A stretch of DNA of 64,000 bases from NCBI RefSeq assembly GCF_030159595.1, contig NZ_BSKJ01000009.1, positions 224,358-288,357 of the forward strand. The letters run 5' to 3'. Position 1 is the first letter of the stretch, and each line of letters starts with the position of its first letter. Positions 42,920 to 52,280 of this stretch are shown in pieces. A program made the translations under genes and the position numbers. Source of the stretch: Pseudomonas putida. Lineage in GTDB: Bacteria; Pseudomonadota; Gammaproteobacteria; Pseudomonadales; Pseudomonadaceae. The notes beneath the pieces are model-generated. The model had not been told where the DNA came from. It did not search any database and was given only the letters and a program-made list of their open reading frames with translations.

Positions 42920-45295
42920 TCAATGGGCGAAAATGGAGCCACCCTCCTTGCCCACCATTTTCTCCGGCTTGATCAAGAACCGCGCCAACGCCGGCAGCAG
43001 CCACAACGCACCAAACATGTTCCACAGCAACATGAAGGTCAGCATCAGCCCCATGTCAGCCTGGAACTTGATCGCGGAGAAGATCCAGGTGCACACGCCG
43101 ATGGCCAGGCACAAGCCAGTGAACAACACGGCTTTACCCGTGGAGCGCAGGGTCTGGTAATACGCCTCCTGCAACGGCAACCCGGCACGCAGGAAGCTTT
43201 CCAGCCGGCTGTAGATGTAGATGCCGTAGTCCACGCCAATGCCCACGCCCAGCGCCACCACCGGCAAGGTCGCCACCTTCACCCCGATGCCCATGTAGGC
43301 CATCAGCGCATTGCCCAGCACCGAGGTCAGTACCAGCGGCAGGACAATGCACAGGGTGGCGGCGAACGAGCGGAAGGTGATCAGGCACATCACCGCCACG
43401 CAGATGTACACCAGGATCAGGATGGTCAGCTCGGCCGACTTGATCACTTCGTTGGTCGCCGCCTCGATGCCGGCGTTGCCCGCCGCCAGCAGGAACTGCA
43501 AGCCTTCCTTGTTGTGGCTGTCGGCAAACGCCTTGGCGGCGGCAGTGACCCGCTCCAGGGTCTCGGCCTTGTGGTCGTTGAGGAACACCAGCACCGGCGC
43601 CAACGAGCAGTCACCGTTGTACAGGCCGTCGGCACGGGCGATGGAGTTGTTGAGGATGTCCGGGTTACGCGACAGGCTTTCCCATTTCAGGCTGCCCTCG
43701 TTCATGCCCTTGATCACCTGTTTGGACACCGTCACCAGGGAAATCGCCGACTGCACACCCGGGGTGTTCTGCATGGTCCACATCAGCTCGTCGATCGGCG
43801 CCATGGTCGAGTGGACCGAGCACTGCTCCGGCGGGGTCTTGACCATGATCACCAGCACGTCGGAACTGGTCGAGTAGTTGCTGATGATGAAGCTGTTGTC
43901 CTGGTTGTAGCGCGAGTCGGGGCGCAGTTCCGGCGCCCCCTGGTCGAGGTCGCCGATTTTCAGGTTCTGGCTGTACCACAGGCCACCGGCGAAGGCGACC
44001 AGCGCCAGGGTTACAGACACCGGCGCCACCTTGGCACTGGCGAAGTTCGACAACAGGCGCCAGAACGGGTGCTCGCGGGTCGCGTCCTTCTTGCTGCGCT
44101 CGATGGCCTTCTTGCTGATGCCGACATAGGAAATAGCCACCGGCAGCAGGATCAGGTTGGTGAACACGATCACCGCCACGCCGATGGAGGCACCGATGGC
44201 CAGCTCGCGAATCACCCCGATATCGATGATCAGCAGGGTGATGAAGCCCACCGCGTCGGCAAGGATGGCGATCATCCCCGGCAGGAACAGCTGGCGGAAG
44301 GTGCGCCGGGCTGCCGTAAGGGCATTGTCGGCGTCACTCGACTGCAAGGCGATGCCATTGATCTTCTGCACGCCGTGGGAAATACCGATGGCGAAGATCA
44401 GGAACGGCACCAGCATCGAGTAAGGGTCCAGGCCAAAGCCCACCGCATGCATCAGCCCCAACTGCCAGACCACCGCCACCAGGGTGGTGATGAGCACGGC
44501 GATGGTGCTGCGGATGCACCAGGTGAACCAGTACAACAGTACCCAGGTAATGGCCAGGGCGACGCCGAAGAACATCGCCACCATCACCAGGCCGTCGATC
44601 AGGTCACCGACCTTCTTGGCGAAGCCGACAATGTGGATTTTCACATTGGGGTTCTGCGCCTGGAACTTGTCGCGGATCTTCTCTTCCAGCAGGTGCGAGA
44701 ACTGTTGGTAGTCCAGCTTCACCTGCCTCCCTGGGTCCTGCGGGTCGGGGTAGCTCTCCAGCAGCGGCACATCGACGATGCTGGACTTGAAGTTGTTACC
44801 CACCAGCCGCCCCACCTGGCCGGACTTGAGCACGTTGTCGCGCAGGGTGTCGAGGCTGTCCTGCGAACCGTTGTAGGTGTTGGGGATCACCTCGCCACCT
44901 GAAAAGCCCTCTTCGGTAACCTCGCTCCAGCGCACGCTGGGGCTCCACAGCGACTTGAGCCCGGCACGGTCAACGCCGGGGATGTAGAACACCTCGTCAT
45001 GGACCTGGCGCAGGGTCTCCATGTAGTCCTTGTCGAAGATGTCACCGTTGACCGCCTCCACCGAAATACGCACGGTATTGCCGAGGTTGGCCAGGTCGTT
45101 GCGGTGCTCCATCATCTGCTCGATGAACGGGTGCTGCAGCGGGATCATCTTCTCGAAGCTGGTGGAGGGGCGAATCTGAGTGGCCTGCCAGAACAGGAAA
45201 ATGCTCACCAGCACGCACAGGGCGATGACCACGGGGCGGTTGTTGAAGATCAGGCGTTCGAGCAGCGTGGCCTTGTCCTGGTGATGCGGGTGCAT
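42920..45295 (-). CDS. MMPL/RND-superfamily transporter (hydrophobe exporter type)
   Basis: Protein of 791 aa. It has one N-terminal helix (NRPVVIALCVLVSIFLFW), a periplasmic loop, five helices, a second helix-loop-helices unit and 12 helices in total. The half-motifs GISHGVQKINGIAL and LGVGIGVDYGIYIYSRLESF with the Asp-Tyr pair are typical of MMPL-type RND proteins. These move lipids or other hydrophobic molecules and need no membrane-fusion protein. AGGGAGA lies 8 nt before the ATG at 45295. It follows the Ycf48-like gene by 20 bp; that pairing is repeated in many bacteria. Substrate unknown. Confidence 0.92.
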   Translation of the reverse strand: MHPHHQDKATLLERLIFNNRPVVIALCVLVSIFLFWQATQIRPSTSFEKMIPLQHPFIEQMMEHRNDLANLGNTVRISVEAVNGDIFDKDYMETLRQVHDEVFYIPGVDRAGLKSLWSPSVRWSEVTEEGFSGGEVIPNTYNGSQDSLDTLRDNVLKSGQVGRLVGNNFKSSIVDVPLLESYPDPQDPGRQVKLDYQQFSHLLEEKIRDKFQAQNPNVKIHIVGFAKKVGDLIDGLVMVAMFFGVALAITWVLLYWFTWCIRSTIAVLITTLVAVVWQLGLMHAVGFGLDPYSMLVPFLIFAIGISHGVQKINGIALQSSDADNALTAARRTFRQLFLPGMIAILADAVGFITLLIIDIGVIRELAIGASIGVAVIVFTNLILLPVAISYVGISKKAIERSKKDATREHPFWRLLSNFASAKVAPVSVTLALVAFAGGLWYSQNLKIGDLDQGAPELRPDSRYNQDNSFIISNYSTSSDVLVIMVKTPPEQCSVHSTMAPIDELMWTMQNTPGVQSAISLVTVSKQVIKGMNEGSLKWESLSRNPDILNNSIARADGLYNGDCSLAPVLVFLNDHKAETLERVTAAAKAFADSHNKEGLQFLLAAGNAGIEAATNEVIKSAELTILILVYICVAVMCLITFRSFAATLCIVLPLVLTSVLGNALMAYMGIGVKVATLPVVALGVGIGVDYGIYIYSRLESFLRAGLPLQEAYYQTLRSTGKAVLFTGLCLAIGVCTWIFSAIKFQADMGLMLTFMLLWNMFGALWLLPALARFLIKPEKMVGKEGGSIFAH

Positions 45296-45315
45296 GGTGA
45301 TGCTCTCCCTGCTGG

Positions 45316-46344
45316 TCATCGGCTTGCCCCCTCGGCCCCTTGGGCATCCGCCAGGTGTACACCGCCCTGCCCCACCAACAGCAGGCCGCCGTTGGCCAGG
45401 CCGCTGACGCCTGCCAGGGCGATGCGGTCGGCGCGGTTATACACGGCAAACGTCTGGCCGCCATCGGCGCTGCGCAGCACGCTGCCGCCGTTGCCAACCA
45501 ATACCAGGGTGCCATCATCGAGAAGCGTAGCGCTTGCCAGGCCGAATTCGAGGTTGCCGCGTGCGGCCTTGAGCTCGATCGGCTGCCAGCTGTCTCCAAA
45601 GTCGGTGGAGCGGAACAGGTTGCCGCGCAGGCCGTAGGCCAGCAAGGTGTGCGGCTGGGCGGTGCCGATCACGCCGAACAGCGAGCCTTCGTACGGCCCT
45701 TCAACCTTGGCCCAGGTCTGGCCGTTGTCGGCGGAGCGGAACATGCCGCCCTGCTCACCCACGATGAACAGGCCGGCATCGCGCACCCGGGCGATACCGT
45801 TCAAGTGCAACTGGTCGGGGTTTTCCAGGCGCTCGGCCACGTCCTGCCAGTGCTGGCCGCCGTCGGTGGTTTCCAACAAGGCGCCGTAGGCCCCCACGGC
45901 AAAGCCATGCTGGGCGTCGAGGAAAGCGACATCAAGCAAGGGCGCTTCGCGGGCGAGGTCTTCGAACTGCTTGGTCCAGGTAGCGCCGCCATCGTTACTG
46001 GCAAGGATTTGCGCATCGTGGCCGACCGCCCAGCCGCGCTTGTCGTCGAGGAAGAACACGGCAGTGAGCAGTTGCCGGGTGGGCACGCGGGCCTGCGTCC
46101 AGGTGCTGCCCTGGTCGTCGGAGAACAGAATGTGGCCGCGATCGCCCACCACCACCAGGCGCTTGCCGGCATGGGTGGCGCCGATCAACAGGCTTTGGCT
46201 GGCCTTGGCCGATTCGGTGGAGTATTCGTCGGCTGCGGCGGCCTGGGCACTGTCGGCCCATACCCCCAATGCCAGTGCCAACACTGCGCTGGCCGCCCAT
46301 GGCCAGGCACCACGCCTGGCTGGCGCCTGTAGCTGTTCCCTCAT
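45316..46344 (-). CDS. Ycf48-like/BNR-repeat beta-propeller secreted protein
   Basis: Protein of 342 aa. A signal peptide (about 1-36, ending QAAA) is followed by repeats with Asp-box signatures: SDDQGSTWTQ, SNDGGATWTK, TTDGGQHWQD, SADNGQTWAK and STDFGDSWQP. These build the seven-bladed propeller known from the photosystem II assembly factor Ycf48 and from sialidases. In non-photosynthetic bacteria such genes sit beside MMPL transporters, as here, so it may be a periplasmic partner of that exporter. The ATG at 46344 has AAGGGGG upstream. Confidence 0.88.
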   Translation of the reverse strand: MREQLQAPARRGAWPWAASAVLALALGVWADSAQAAAADEYSTESAKASQSLLIGATHAGKRLVVVGDRGHILFSDDQGSTWTQARVPTRQLLTAVFFLDDKRGWAVGHDAQILASNDGGATWTKQFEDLAREAPLLDVAFLDAQHGFAVGAYGALLETTDGGQHWQDVAERLENPDQLHLNGIARVRDAGLFIVGEQGGMFRSADNGQTWAKVEGPYEGSLFGVIGTAQPHTLLAYGLRGNLFRSTDFGDSWQPIELKAARGNLEFGLASATLLDDGTLVLVGNGGSVLRSADGGQTFAVYNRADRIALAGVSGLANGGLLLVGQGGVHLADAQGAEGASR

Positions 46345-46506
46345 GACTGCCCCCTTGTTGTGTTCTTTTTGGTGGGTCAATGCATTACAGACACTGCGAA
46401 AAGCCTGATATAGAGGCCTGCAATAGCTTGAGGGGATCGTAGCGGGGATGTTTGCGGGAGTACAACGGGCGGGGTGTTATGTTTTGTTGTCGGCCTAAAA
46501 AAGCCG

Positions 46507-46608
46507 GGGCCGCTGAGCGGCCCTTCGCGGGCAAGCCCGCTCCCACAGAGATATCACAGGCCTTGAAAACAGTGATACTCCTGTGGGAGCGGGCTTGCCC
46601 GCGAAGGG
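46507..46608. repeat. Inverted REP pair (REPIN-like) between Ycf48-like gene and pepN
   Basis: CCCTTCGCGGGCAAGCCCGC (46521) plus TCCCACAG and the inverted partner (46581-46608) flank about 32 bp. A GGGCCGC/GCGGCCC hairpin precedes the left copy. The whole 293-bp gap otherwise holds only the Ycf48-like gene promoter region and no gene. Confidence 0.85.
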
Positions 46609-46637
46609 CTGCACAGCAGCCCCAGTTTCTACCAGGC

Positions 46638-49295
46638 TTAAGCGAGGCTCTTGCTCACCACTTCATACACATCACTGGACAGCTCACCCGAAGCCAGAAT
46701 CCGCTCCAGCTCGCCCTTCATCAGGGCCTGGCGCGCATCGTCATACTTGCGCCAGCGGGTCAGCGGCGCCAGTTGCCGCGAAGCAATCTGCGGGTTCAGC
46801 GCATTCAGCTCGATCACCAGGTCCGCCAGGAAGCGATAGCCCGAGCCATCCGCCGCATGGAAGTTGACCAGGTTCTGCCCGGCAAAGGCACCAATCAGTG
46901 CACGTACCTTGTTCGGGTTCTTCAGGGTGAACGCCGGGTGCTGCATCAGCGCCTTGACCCGCGCCAGCCCGCCCGGCAGCGCGCTGGCGGCCTGTACGCT
47001 GAACCACTGGTCCATGACCAACGGGTTGTCCTTGAAGTGCTCGGCAAAGGCTTCCAGGGCCTTGGCCCGCTCGGCTTCGAACGGCGAGTTGACCAACACC
47101 GCCAAAGCCGTCAGGCGTTCGGTCATGTTGTCGCACTGATCGAACTGTTCCAGAGTCGCTTCCAGCACCTGCGGCTTGCCGCTCTGCATCAGGTACGACA
47201 GGGCAATGTTCTGCAGGCTACGGCGGGCGAAGTGCTCGGCAGAGGCCACATAAGCGGTGCTGCGCGATACTTCGCGGTTGGCCTGGTAGCGGGCCCACAG
47301 GGCGTCGAACAGTTGCTCGGCGATTTGCTGGCGGGCGAACTCGCGGGCAGCGTGGATGGCGTCCACGTCGGCCACCCGGCTGATTTCGGTGAGGTAGGCC
47401 TCACCCGGCAACGAAAGCATCTCGGCGACCATGGCGGCGTCCAGCGACTCGTTGCCCAGCACGGTGCCTAGGGCAGTGATCAGACGTTGGTCGAGTTTCA
47501 GGGCTTCGCCGCGTTGATGCTGGCCGATCAGCTCTTGCAGTACCTGCACCGACAGCTGCTGGCCCGCTTCCCAGCGGTTGAAGCCGTCGCTGTCGTGCTG
47601 CATCAGGAACATAAACTGGTCGCGGTCGTAAGGGAAGCTGAGCTTCACCGGCGCACTGAAACCGCGCAGCAGCGAAGGCAGCGGCTTGGCGTGGACACCC
47701 TCGAAGGTGAAGGTTTGCTCGACCTCGGTCACCGACAGCACACGGCTGGTGCCTTGGGCAGCGGCTTCACCGGCCAGTTGCAGCGGCAGGTCGTTGCCCG
47801 CAGCGTCCAGCAGGCCCAGCTCCACCGGGATCACGAACGGCAGCTTTTCGGCCTTGTCCGGGGTTTGCGGGCAGCTCTGGCGGAAGGTCAGGCTGTAGGT
47901 CTGAGCACCAGCGTCGTAGGCCTCGCTGACTTCCAGGCGCGGGGTGCCAGCCTGGCTGTACCAGCGCTTGAACTGGGTGAAGTCGACACCGTTGGCGTCT
48001 TCCATGGCCTTGATGAAGTCGTCGGTGGTCACCGCCTGGCCATCGTGCCGCTCGAAGTACAGGTCGCTGCCCTTGCGGAAGCCTTCGGCACCCAGCAGGG
48101 TGCGGACCATGCGCACCACTTCGGCGCCCTTCTCGTACACGGTCAGGGTGTAGAAGTTGGAGATTTCGATGAAGCTGTCCGGGCGCACCGGATGGGCCAT
48201 GGGGCCGGCGTCTTCGGCGAACTGGTGGGTGCGCAGGTAGGCGACGTCTTCGATACGCTTGACCGTGCGCGAGTTCATGTCAGCGCTGAACTCGGCATCG
48301 CGGAACACCGTGAAGCCTTCTTTCAACGACAGCTGGAACCAGTCACGGCAGGTGACGCGGTTGCCCGACCAGTTGTGGAAGTACTCGTGGGCGACTACGC
48401 CTTCGACCCGCTGGTGAGCGGCATCGGTGGCGGTTTCGGCACGGGCCAGCACACAACTGGAGTTGAAGATGTTCAGGCCCTTGTTTTCCATGGCGCCCAT
48501 GTTGAAGTCGTTGACCGCGACGATCATGAAGATGTCCAGGTCGTACTCGCGGCCATAGACTTCTTCGTCCCAGCGCATCGACTTCTTCAGGCTGACCATG
48601 GCGTGGTCGCACTTGTCGAGGTTTTCGGGCTCGACATAGATGCGCAGCATCACATCACGGCCAGACTGGCGCGTGAAGGTGTCTTCGACGCACCACAGGT
48701 CACCGGCCACCAGCGCGAACAGGTAGGCCGGCTTCTTGAACGGGTCTTCCCAGGTTGCCCAGTGGCGGCCATCCTCAGCCGGGCCGCTGCCCGTCGGGTT
48801 GCCGTTGGACAACAGCACCGGGTAGCGATGCTGCTCGGCGATCACCGTGGTGGTGAAGGTGCTCATCACGTCCGGGCGGTCGAGGTAGTAGGTGATCTTG
48901 CGGAAGCCCTCGGCCTCGCACTGGGTGCAGAACATCTTGCCCGACTTGTACAGGCCTTCCAGCGCGGTGTTGCTCTCGGGGTGAATCTTCACGCTGGTGT
49001 CGAGGGTGAATTGCTCGGCCTTGGGGTGCAGCGTCAGGCTGTCGGCTGCAAGCTGGTAGTCGCCCGCCTGCAGTTCCTGGTCGTCCAGCGCGGCGCGCAG
49101 CAGTTCCAGTTGCTGGCCGTCGAGCACCAGGGGCGGCAGGCCGGCACCGCGTGCCGAGTTGCGGCGCATGACCAGTTGCGCGTGAACCAGGGTGTGGTCC
49201 TCGAACAACTCGAAGGTCAGGTGCGTCTCGTCGATCAGGTACTCGGGCGCCTGGTAATCCTTGAGGTAGATCACTTGCGGTTGTTCGGTACGCAT
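46638..49295 (-). CDS. pepN: Aminopeptidase N
   Basis: Protein of 885 aa, the normal length of the gammaproteobacterial M1 alanyl aminopeptidase. The exopeptidase motif GAMEN is at 267-271, the zinc ligands HEYFH at 303-307 and Glu326 in LKEGF (H-E-x-x-H-x18-E). It starts with RTEQPQVIYLKDYQAPEYLI. It trims N-terminal residues from peptides in the cytosol as the main general aminopeptidase. It is the last gene of a six-gene minus-strand run, 13 bp after the DUF2797 stop. Confidence 0.96.
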   Translation of the reverse strand: MRTEQPQVIYLKDYQAPEYLIDETHLTFELFEDHTLVHAQLVMRRNSARGAGLPPLVLDGQQLELLRAALDDQELQAGDYQLAADSLTLHPKAEQFTLDTSVKIHPESNTALEGLYKSGKMFCTQCEAEGFRKITYYLDRPDVMSTFTTTVIAEQHRYPVLLSNGNPTGSGPAEDGRHWATWEDPFKKPAYLFALVAGDLWCVEDTFTRQSGRDVMLRIYVEPENLDKCDHAMVSLKKSMRWDEEVYGREYDLDIFMIVAVNDFNMGAMENKGLNIFNSSCVLARAETATDAAHQRVEGVVAHEYFHNWSGNRVTCRDWFQLSLKEGFTVFRDAEFSADMNSRTVKRIEDVAYLRTHQFAEDAGPMAHPVRPDSFIEISNFYTLTVYEKGAEVVRMVRTLLGAEGFRKGSDLYFERHDGQAVTTDDFIKAMEDANGVDFTQFKRWYSQAGTPRLEVSEAYDAGAQTYSLTFRQSCPQTPDKAEKLPFVIPVELGLLDAAGNDLPLQLAGEAAAQGTSRVLSVTEVEQTFTFEGVHAKPLPSLLRGFSAPVKLSFPYDRDQFMFLMQHDSDGFNRWEAGQQLSVQVLQELIGQHQRGEALKLDQRLITALGTVLGNESLDAAMVAEMLSLPGEAYLTEISRVADVDAIHAAREFARQQIAEQLFDALWARYQANREVSRSTAYVASAEHFARRSLQNIALSYLMQSGKPQVLEATLEQFDQCDNMTERLTALAVLVNSPFEAERAKALEAFAEHFKDNPLVMDQWFSVQAASALPGGLARVKALMQHPAFTLKNPNKVRALIGAFAGQNLVNFHAADGSGYRFLADLVIELNALNPQIASRQLAPLTRWRKYDDARQALMKGELERILASGELSSDVYEVVSKSLA

Positions 49296-49308
49296 GTGCA
49301 GGTCCTTT

Positions 49309-50139
49309 TTACTGGAGCACGGCCAACTGGTAGGCCGTGTACTTGCGAATATTGATCACACCGGTGTCGAAGATCAGGTACTGGCCCTTGATGCCCAGCA
49401 GCGTGCCTTCGGCCACCCGGTCCTTGTCGAGGTTGAAGCTGACGATCTTTTTCGGGTAAGCCTCGACCGGGTAGTTCATCTGCACCACTTCGGCGTCGGG
49501 CAGCGGCTGGATCGCCTGCAGGCCGAAACGCCCTTGCAACTCGCGCAGGCCGTCGGCGCAGGCGTCGAAGATCTGGTCGCGAATGGCCGGCAGGTCAAGC
49601 ACCTCGGCATCGCCCTTGAGCAGCGCACGCCAGTTGGTGCGGTCCGGCACCTGGCTGCGCAGCACGTCTTCGACCAGACCGGATTGCTGGCGGGTGGCCA
49701 CGCGCATGATCGGCAGGGCCTGGCTGGCACCCTGGTCGAGCCAGCGGGTGGGCAGCTGGGTAGCGCGGGTGATGCCAACCTTGATGCCCGACGAGTTGGC
49801 CAGGTAGACCACATGGTCGGTCATGCAGAACTGTTCACCCCACGACGGCTCGCGGCAGGTGCCGGCGTCGTAGTGGCATTTTTCCGGGGCCATGATGCAC
49901 ACGTCGCACTGGGCCAGCTTGGTCATGCACGGGTAGCAGTAACCCTGGCTGAAGCTGGTCTTGGTACGTTTGCCGCAATGGTTGCAGTGAATGGCGCCGA
50001 GGTACTCCAGGCGCAGGCGCTGGCCGATCAGCGGGTTGACCGGCACCTGCGTGTCATCCAGACGGAAGCTGTATTGCACCACGGGTGCCTGCAGGCTTAC
50101 CGCCATCTTGCTCAACGAGCCACGAGCGAGTTCGATCAA
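49309..50139 (-). CDS. DUF2797 protein with cysteine-rich zinc-binding segment
   Basis: Protein of about 276 aa. A Cys-rich segment (HCNHCGKRTKTSFSQGYCYP, then CMTKLAQCDVC and EKCHYDAGTC) probably binds zinc, followed by DHVVYLANSSGIKVGITRAT, a GIY-YIG-like nuclease-fold signature. The product is presumably a cytosolic DNA- or RNA-handling protein, but function is unknown. TTG at 50139 overlaps the DUF1315 stop (TTGA), suggesting coupling. ATG at 50106 (MAVSLQ) is the alternative start. Confidence 0.82.
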   Translation of the reverse strand: MIELARGSLSKMAVSLQAPVVQYSFRLDDTQVPVNPLIGQRLRLEYLGAIHCNHCGKRTKTSFSQGYCYPCMTKLAQCDVCIMAPEKCHYDAGTCREPSWGEQFCMTDHVVYLANSSGIKVGITRATQLPTRWLDQGASQALPIMRVATRQQSGLVEDVLRSQVPDRTNWRALLKGDAEVLDLPAIRDQIFDACADGLRELQGRFGLQAIQPLPDAEVVQMNYPVEAYPKKIVSFNLDKDRVAEGTLLGIKGQYLIFDTGVINIRKYTAYQLAVLQ

Positions 50140-50396
50140 TGTACCGAGTCCGACTTGAACAGAATGTTGGCGATCGGCGCGGACTTGGACGCGCATTCCT
50201 GCGGGCCCATGTAGCCAGTGCGCTGGTCTTCTGGCAGGTTTTTCATCTCCCAGGCGATAACGGCCTGCAGCGACAGCTCTTTCTGCTCGGCAGTGAGCTT
50301 GCGGCCATCCGACCATTTGCCGATTTCCACGGCCAGTTTCAGGCTCTCGTAGATTTCCGGGGTAATGTTTTCGATCATTTGCGCGAAAGTGGACAT
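50136..50396 (-). CDS. DUF1315 (YeaC-like) protein
   Basis: Protein of 86 aa. The full DUF1315 pattern is visible: FAQMIENITPEIYESLKLAV, then GKWSDGRKLTAEQKELSLQA and IAWEMKNLPEDQRTGY. CAGGAG precedes the ATG at 50396. It is a small cytosolic protein of unknown function, conserved in gammaproteobacteria. It sits between the rhomboid gene (13 bp) and DUF2797 (4-bp overlap). Confidence 0.9.
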   Translation of the reverse strand: MSTFAQMIENITPEIYESLKLAVEIGKWSDGRKLTAEQKELSLQAVIAWEMKNLPEDQRTGYMGPQECASKSAPIANILFKSDSVH

Positions 50397-50409
50397 AGTG
50401 TCTCCTGAT

Positions 50410-51312
50410 TCAAGCCGACAGTTTACGCCGGGCCAGCGCCCCACCCAAGAGCCCGGTCAGGCATCCGATGAGCAGCCCGCCCACATGGGCGGCGTTGGCG
50501 ATCTGACCAAGGCCGAGGGTTCCGACCACACCGGTGAGGCACACCACCAGCCAGATCAGCATCATCACCAGCACGCCCTTGGGCAGGTTGAAGTAGCGGT
50601 TGGGCGCCAGCCACTGGAACAGCCACACATGCCCGAGCAGGCCGTACAGCACGCCCGACAGGCCGCCGAACAGGCTCGGCCCGCTGGTGTAGTGCTGGGC
50701 CAGGTTGGACACCAGGCTGAACAGCAGGGTCAGGCCCAGCAGCATCCAGGGGCCCTGGCGCAGCTCGATACGCTTGCCCAGCTCCCAGTACCACAGGCTG
50801 TTCATGGCCAGGTGCAGTACGCCGAAGTGCAGCAGCATGGGCGATACCAGGCGCCACCACTGGCCTTCGTCCAGAACCTGCGCCAGCGAGCTGAAGTACA
50901 GGTAGTCACCCTGGACACGGAAGTCGAGGAAGGTGAACCAGCTGATGGTGGTGAAGTTGTCGCCCAGGCTGGTAAGGCCGGCGACGATGAAGCACAGCAG
51001 CAGGGTGAGGGTGGTGACCTTGCAGGCTTTGGCTTGTTCTACCAGGGAGGGTTGTGTGGGGCTATTCGCGGCGGTTCGGCGCCCCGACAAGCCCGCTCCC
51101 ACAGGTTCGTCGGTTGCCGGGATGTCTGCGTTGCCGTCAGGGAAGCGCTGGTAGAGTTGCAGCACGTCATCGGCGAGGGTATCGGGGGCCCAGAGGACTT
51201 GGGCATCGCCCTCTTCGCTCACCCGGTGCGGCACCTGCAGGCGCTGCAGCAGGTGAACGAAGCCGCTGAGGTCGACCGACAGCGGCAGGCGCATCACTTC
51301 GATAATGTTCAT
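50410..51312 (-). CDS. GlpG-like rhomboid intramembrane serine protease
   Basis: Protein of 300 aa. The N-terminal soluble domain (about 1-65) resembles the GlpG cytosolic domain. Then six helices carry LSPMLLHFGVLHLAMNSLWY (oxyanion His/Asn), the nucleophile motif GGLSGVLYGL and the catalytic His in AAHVGGLLIG. It cleaves membrane proteins within the bilayer. Residues about 68-84 of the linker (EPVGAGLSGRRTAA) are encoded by a REP-like sequence, an in-frame insertion in an unconstrained region. The ATG overlaps the upstream phosphoesterase stop (ATGA). Confidence 0.93.
   Translation of the reverse strand: MNIIEVMRLPLSVDLSGFVHLLQRLQVPHRVSEEGDAQVLWAPDTLADDVLQLYQRFPDGNADIPATDEPVGAGLSGRRTAANSPTQPSLVEQAKACKVTTLTLLLCFIVAGLTSLGDNFTTISWFTFLDFRVQGDYLYFSSLAQVLDEGQWWRLVSPMLLHFGVLHLAMNSLWYWELGKRIELRQGPWMLLGLTLLFSLVSNLAQHYTSGPSLFGGLSGVLYGLLGHVWLFQWLAPNRYFNLPKGVLVMMLIWLVVCLTGVVGTLGLGQIANAAHVGGLLIGCLTGLLGGALARRKLSA
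51066..51105. repeat. REP-derived sequence inside the rhomboid gene
   Basis: On the minus strand, CCTGTGGGAGCGGGCTTGTC opens this element; it has the Pseudomonas REP head GTGGGAGCGGGCTTG and a GC-rich second half. It reads in frame with no stop, adding a Gly/Arg/Ala linker between the cytosolic and membrane domains of the protease. Confidence 0.7.
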
Positions 51313-52280
51313 TGGTTGGCCTGTGGGCGGTCGACGTCGACCCAGACGAACTTGTGCGGGTCGATGCGGGTTTCATCATCCAGCCGGTAGGCGACCAGCT
51401 TGCCGTAGAGCACGGCGCTGTAGTCCAGGCAGGCCAGGTTGGCACGGATTGGCGCAGGACGGCCGCTGCGCCAGTAGTGGCCGACAAACAACAGCGGCTC
51501 GTCTTCGTCATAGCGCAGCAGGGCGTTCTTCTGGCTGTGGCTGAGCGGGGTACTGGCCACCTCTTCGGGCAGGGCATCGGGCTGGAATACGATATCGCCG
51601 TAGGTTTGCGGGTCTTCTTCCCAGAACTTGGTGCGGAAGAAGGCACGGGTCAAGCCGTCGCCACCGGTCAGCGTCAGGCCGTCCGGCAGGCGCATGTCGG
51701 TGCCGCGCAACAGGCGGTTGCACACCGTGTCGGCAAAACTGCCACTGACTGCCGAGGCCTGGATGAAGTGCTCATCGATGCGCCCGTCAGGGTATTGTTG
51801 ACGCAGCGGTTCGATCAAGCGCGGATCCCAGCAGGCATGTACCAGGCGGAACCGCCCAGCGTCGATGAACAGCGGCAGTTGATAGAACCAGTTGACGAAG
51901 TCGTGCCAGTCGCCGGGATGGTGGGCGAACTGGGTCAGGGTTTCGTCGATCAGCCGGGCGTGACGTGGCGTGTGCTCGCGCACATAGGCCTTGCCACTGC
52001 CGGGCAGCGCCGGGGTGACCCAGCCGAGGGCGTTGTACTCGTGGTTGCCCATGATGCAGAACGCCTGGCCGGCCTCGACCATGTCGTGGACGATGTGCAG
52101 CGCCTCGCGGATACGCGGCCCGCGGTCGACGATATCACCCAGGAACAGCGCCTGGCGCCGCGGGTGGCGCCACACACCGGCCACGCGCTTGTAACCGAGG
52201 GCGTCGAGCAGGCGTTCAAGGGTCAATGCACAGCCGTGCACGTCACCGATGATGTCGAAACTTCGCGCCGGATCGAGCAT
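51309..52280 (-). CDS. Calcineurin-like metallophosphoesterase (diadenosine tetraphosphatase-like)
   Basis: Protein of 323 aa. The phosphoesterase metal motifs are in order: FDIIGDVHG (8-16), FLGDIVDRGPR, IMGNHEYNAL, and later VHACWDP and FVGHYW. This set matches PrpE/ApaH-type PPP-family phosphatases. The ATG at 52280 overlaps the nadK stop (TGATG). The substrate may be a dinucleotide polyphosphate or a phosphoprotein, unresolved. The adjacency to NAD kinase is notable but may be only operonic. Confidence 0.88.
   Translation of the reverse strand: MLDPARSFDIIGDVHGCALTLERLLDALGYKRVAGVWRHPRRQALFLGDIVDRGPRIREALHIVHDMVEAGQAFCIMGNHEYNALGWVTPALPGSGKAYVREHTPRHARLIDETLTQFAHHPGDWHDFVNWFYQLPLFIDAGRFRLVHACWDPRLIEPLRQQYPDGRIDEHFIQASAVSGSFADTVCNRLLRGTDMRLPDGLTLTGGDGLTRAFFRTKFWEEDPQTYGDIVFQPDALPEEVASTPLSHSQKNALLRYDEDEPLLFVGHYWRSGRPAPIRANLACLDYSAVLYGKLVAYRLDDETRIDPHKFVWVDVDRPQANQ

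Noticed and set aside
42923..44902. 659-aa open frame opposite the MMPL transporter
   Set aside because: Antisense shadow with His/Arg/Gln-rich sequence; the minus-strand transporter has clear helices and RND motifs.
47487..49355. 622-aa open frame opposite pepN
   Set aside because: Antisense of an intact PepN with GAMEN and HExxH motifs; high GC at third positions creates stop-free antisense frames.
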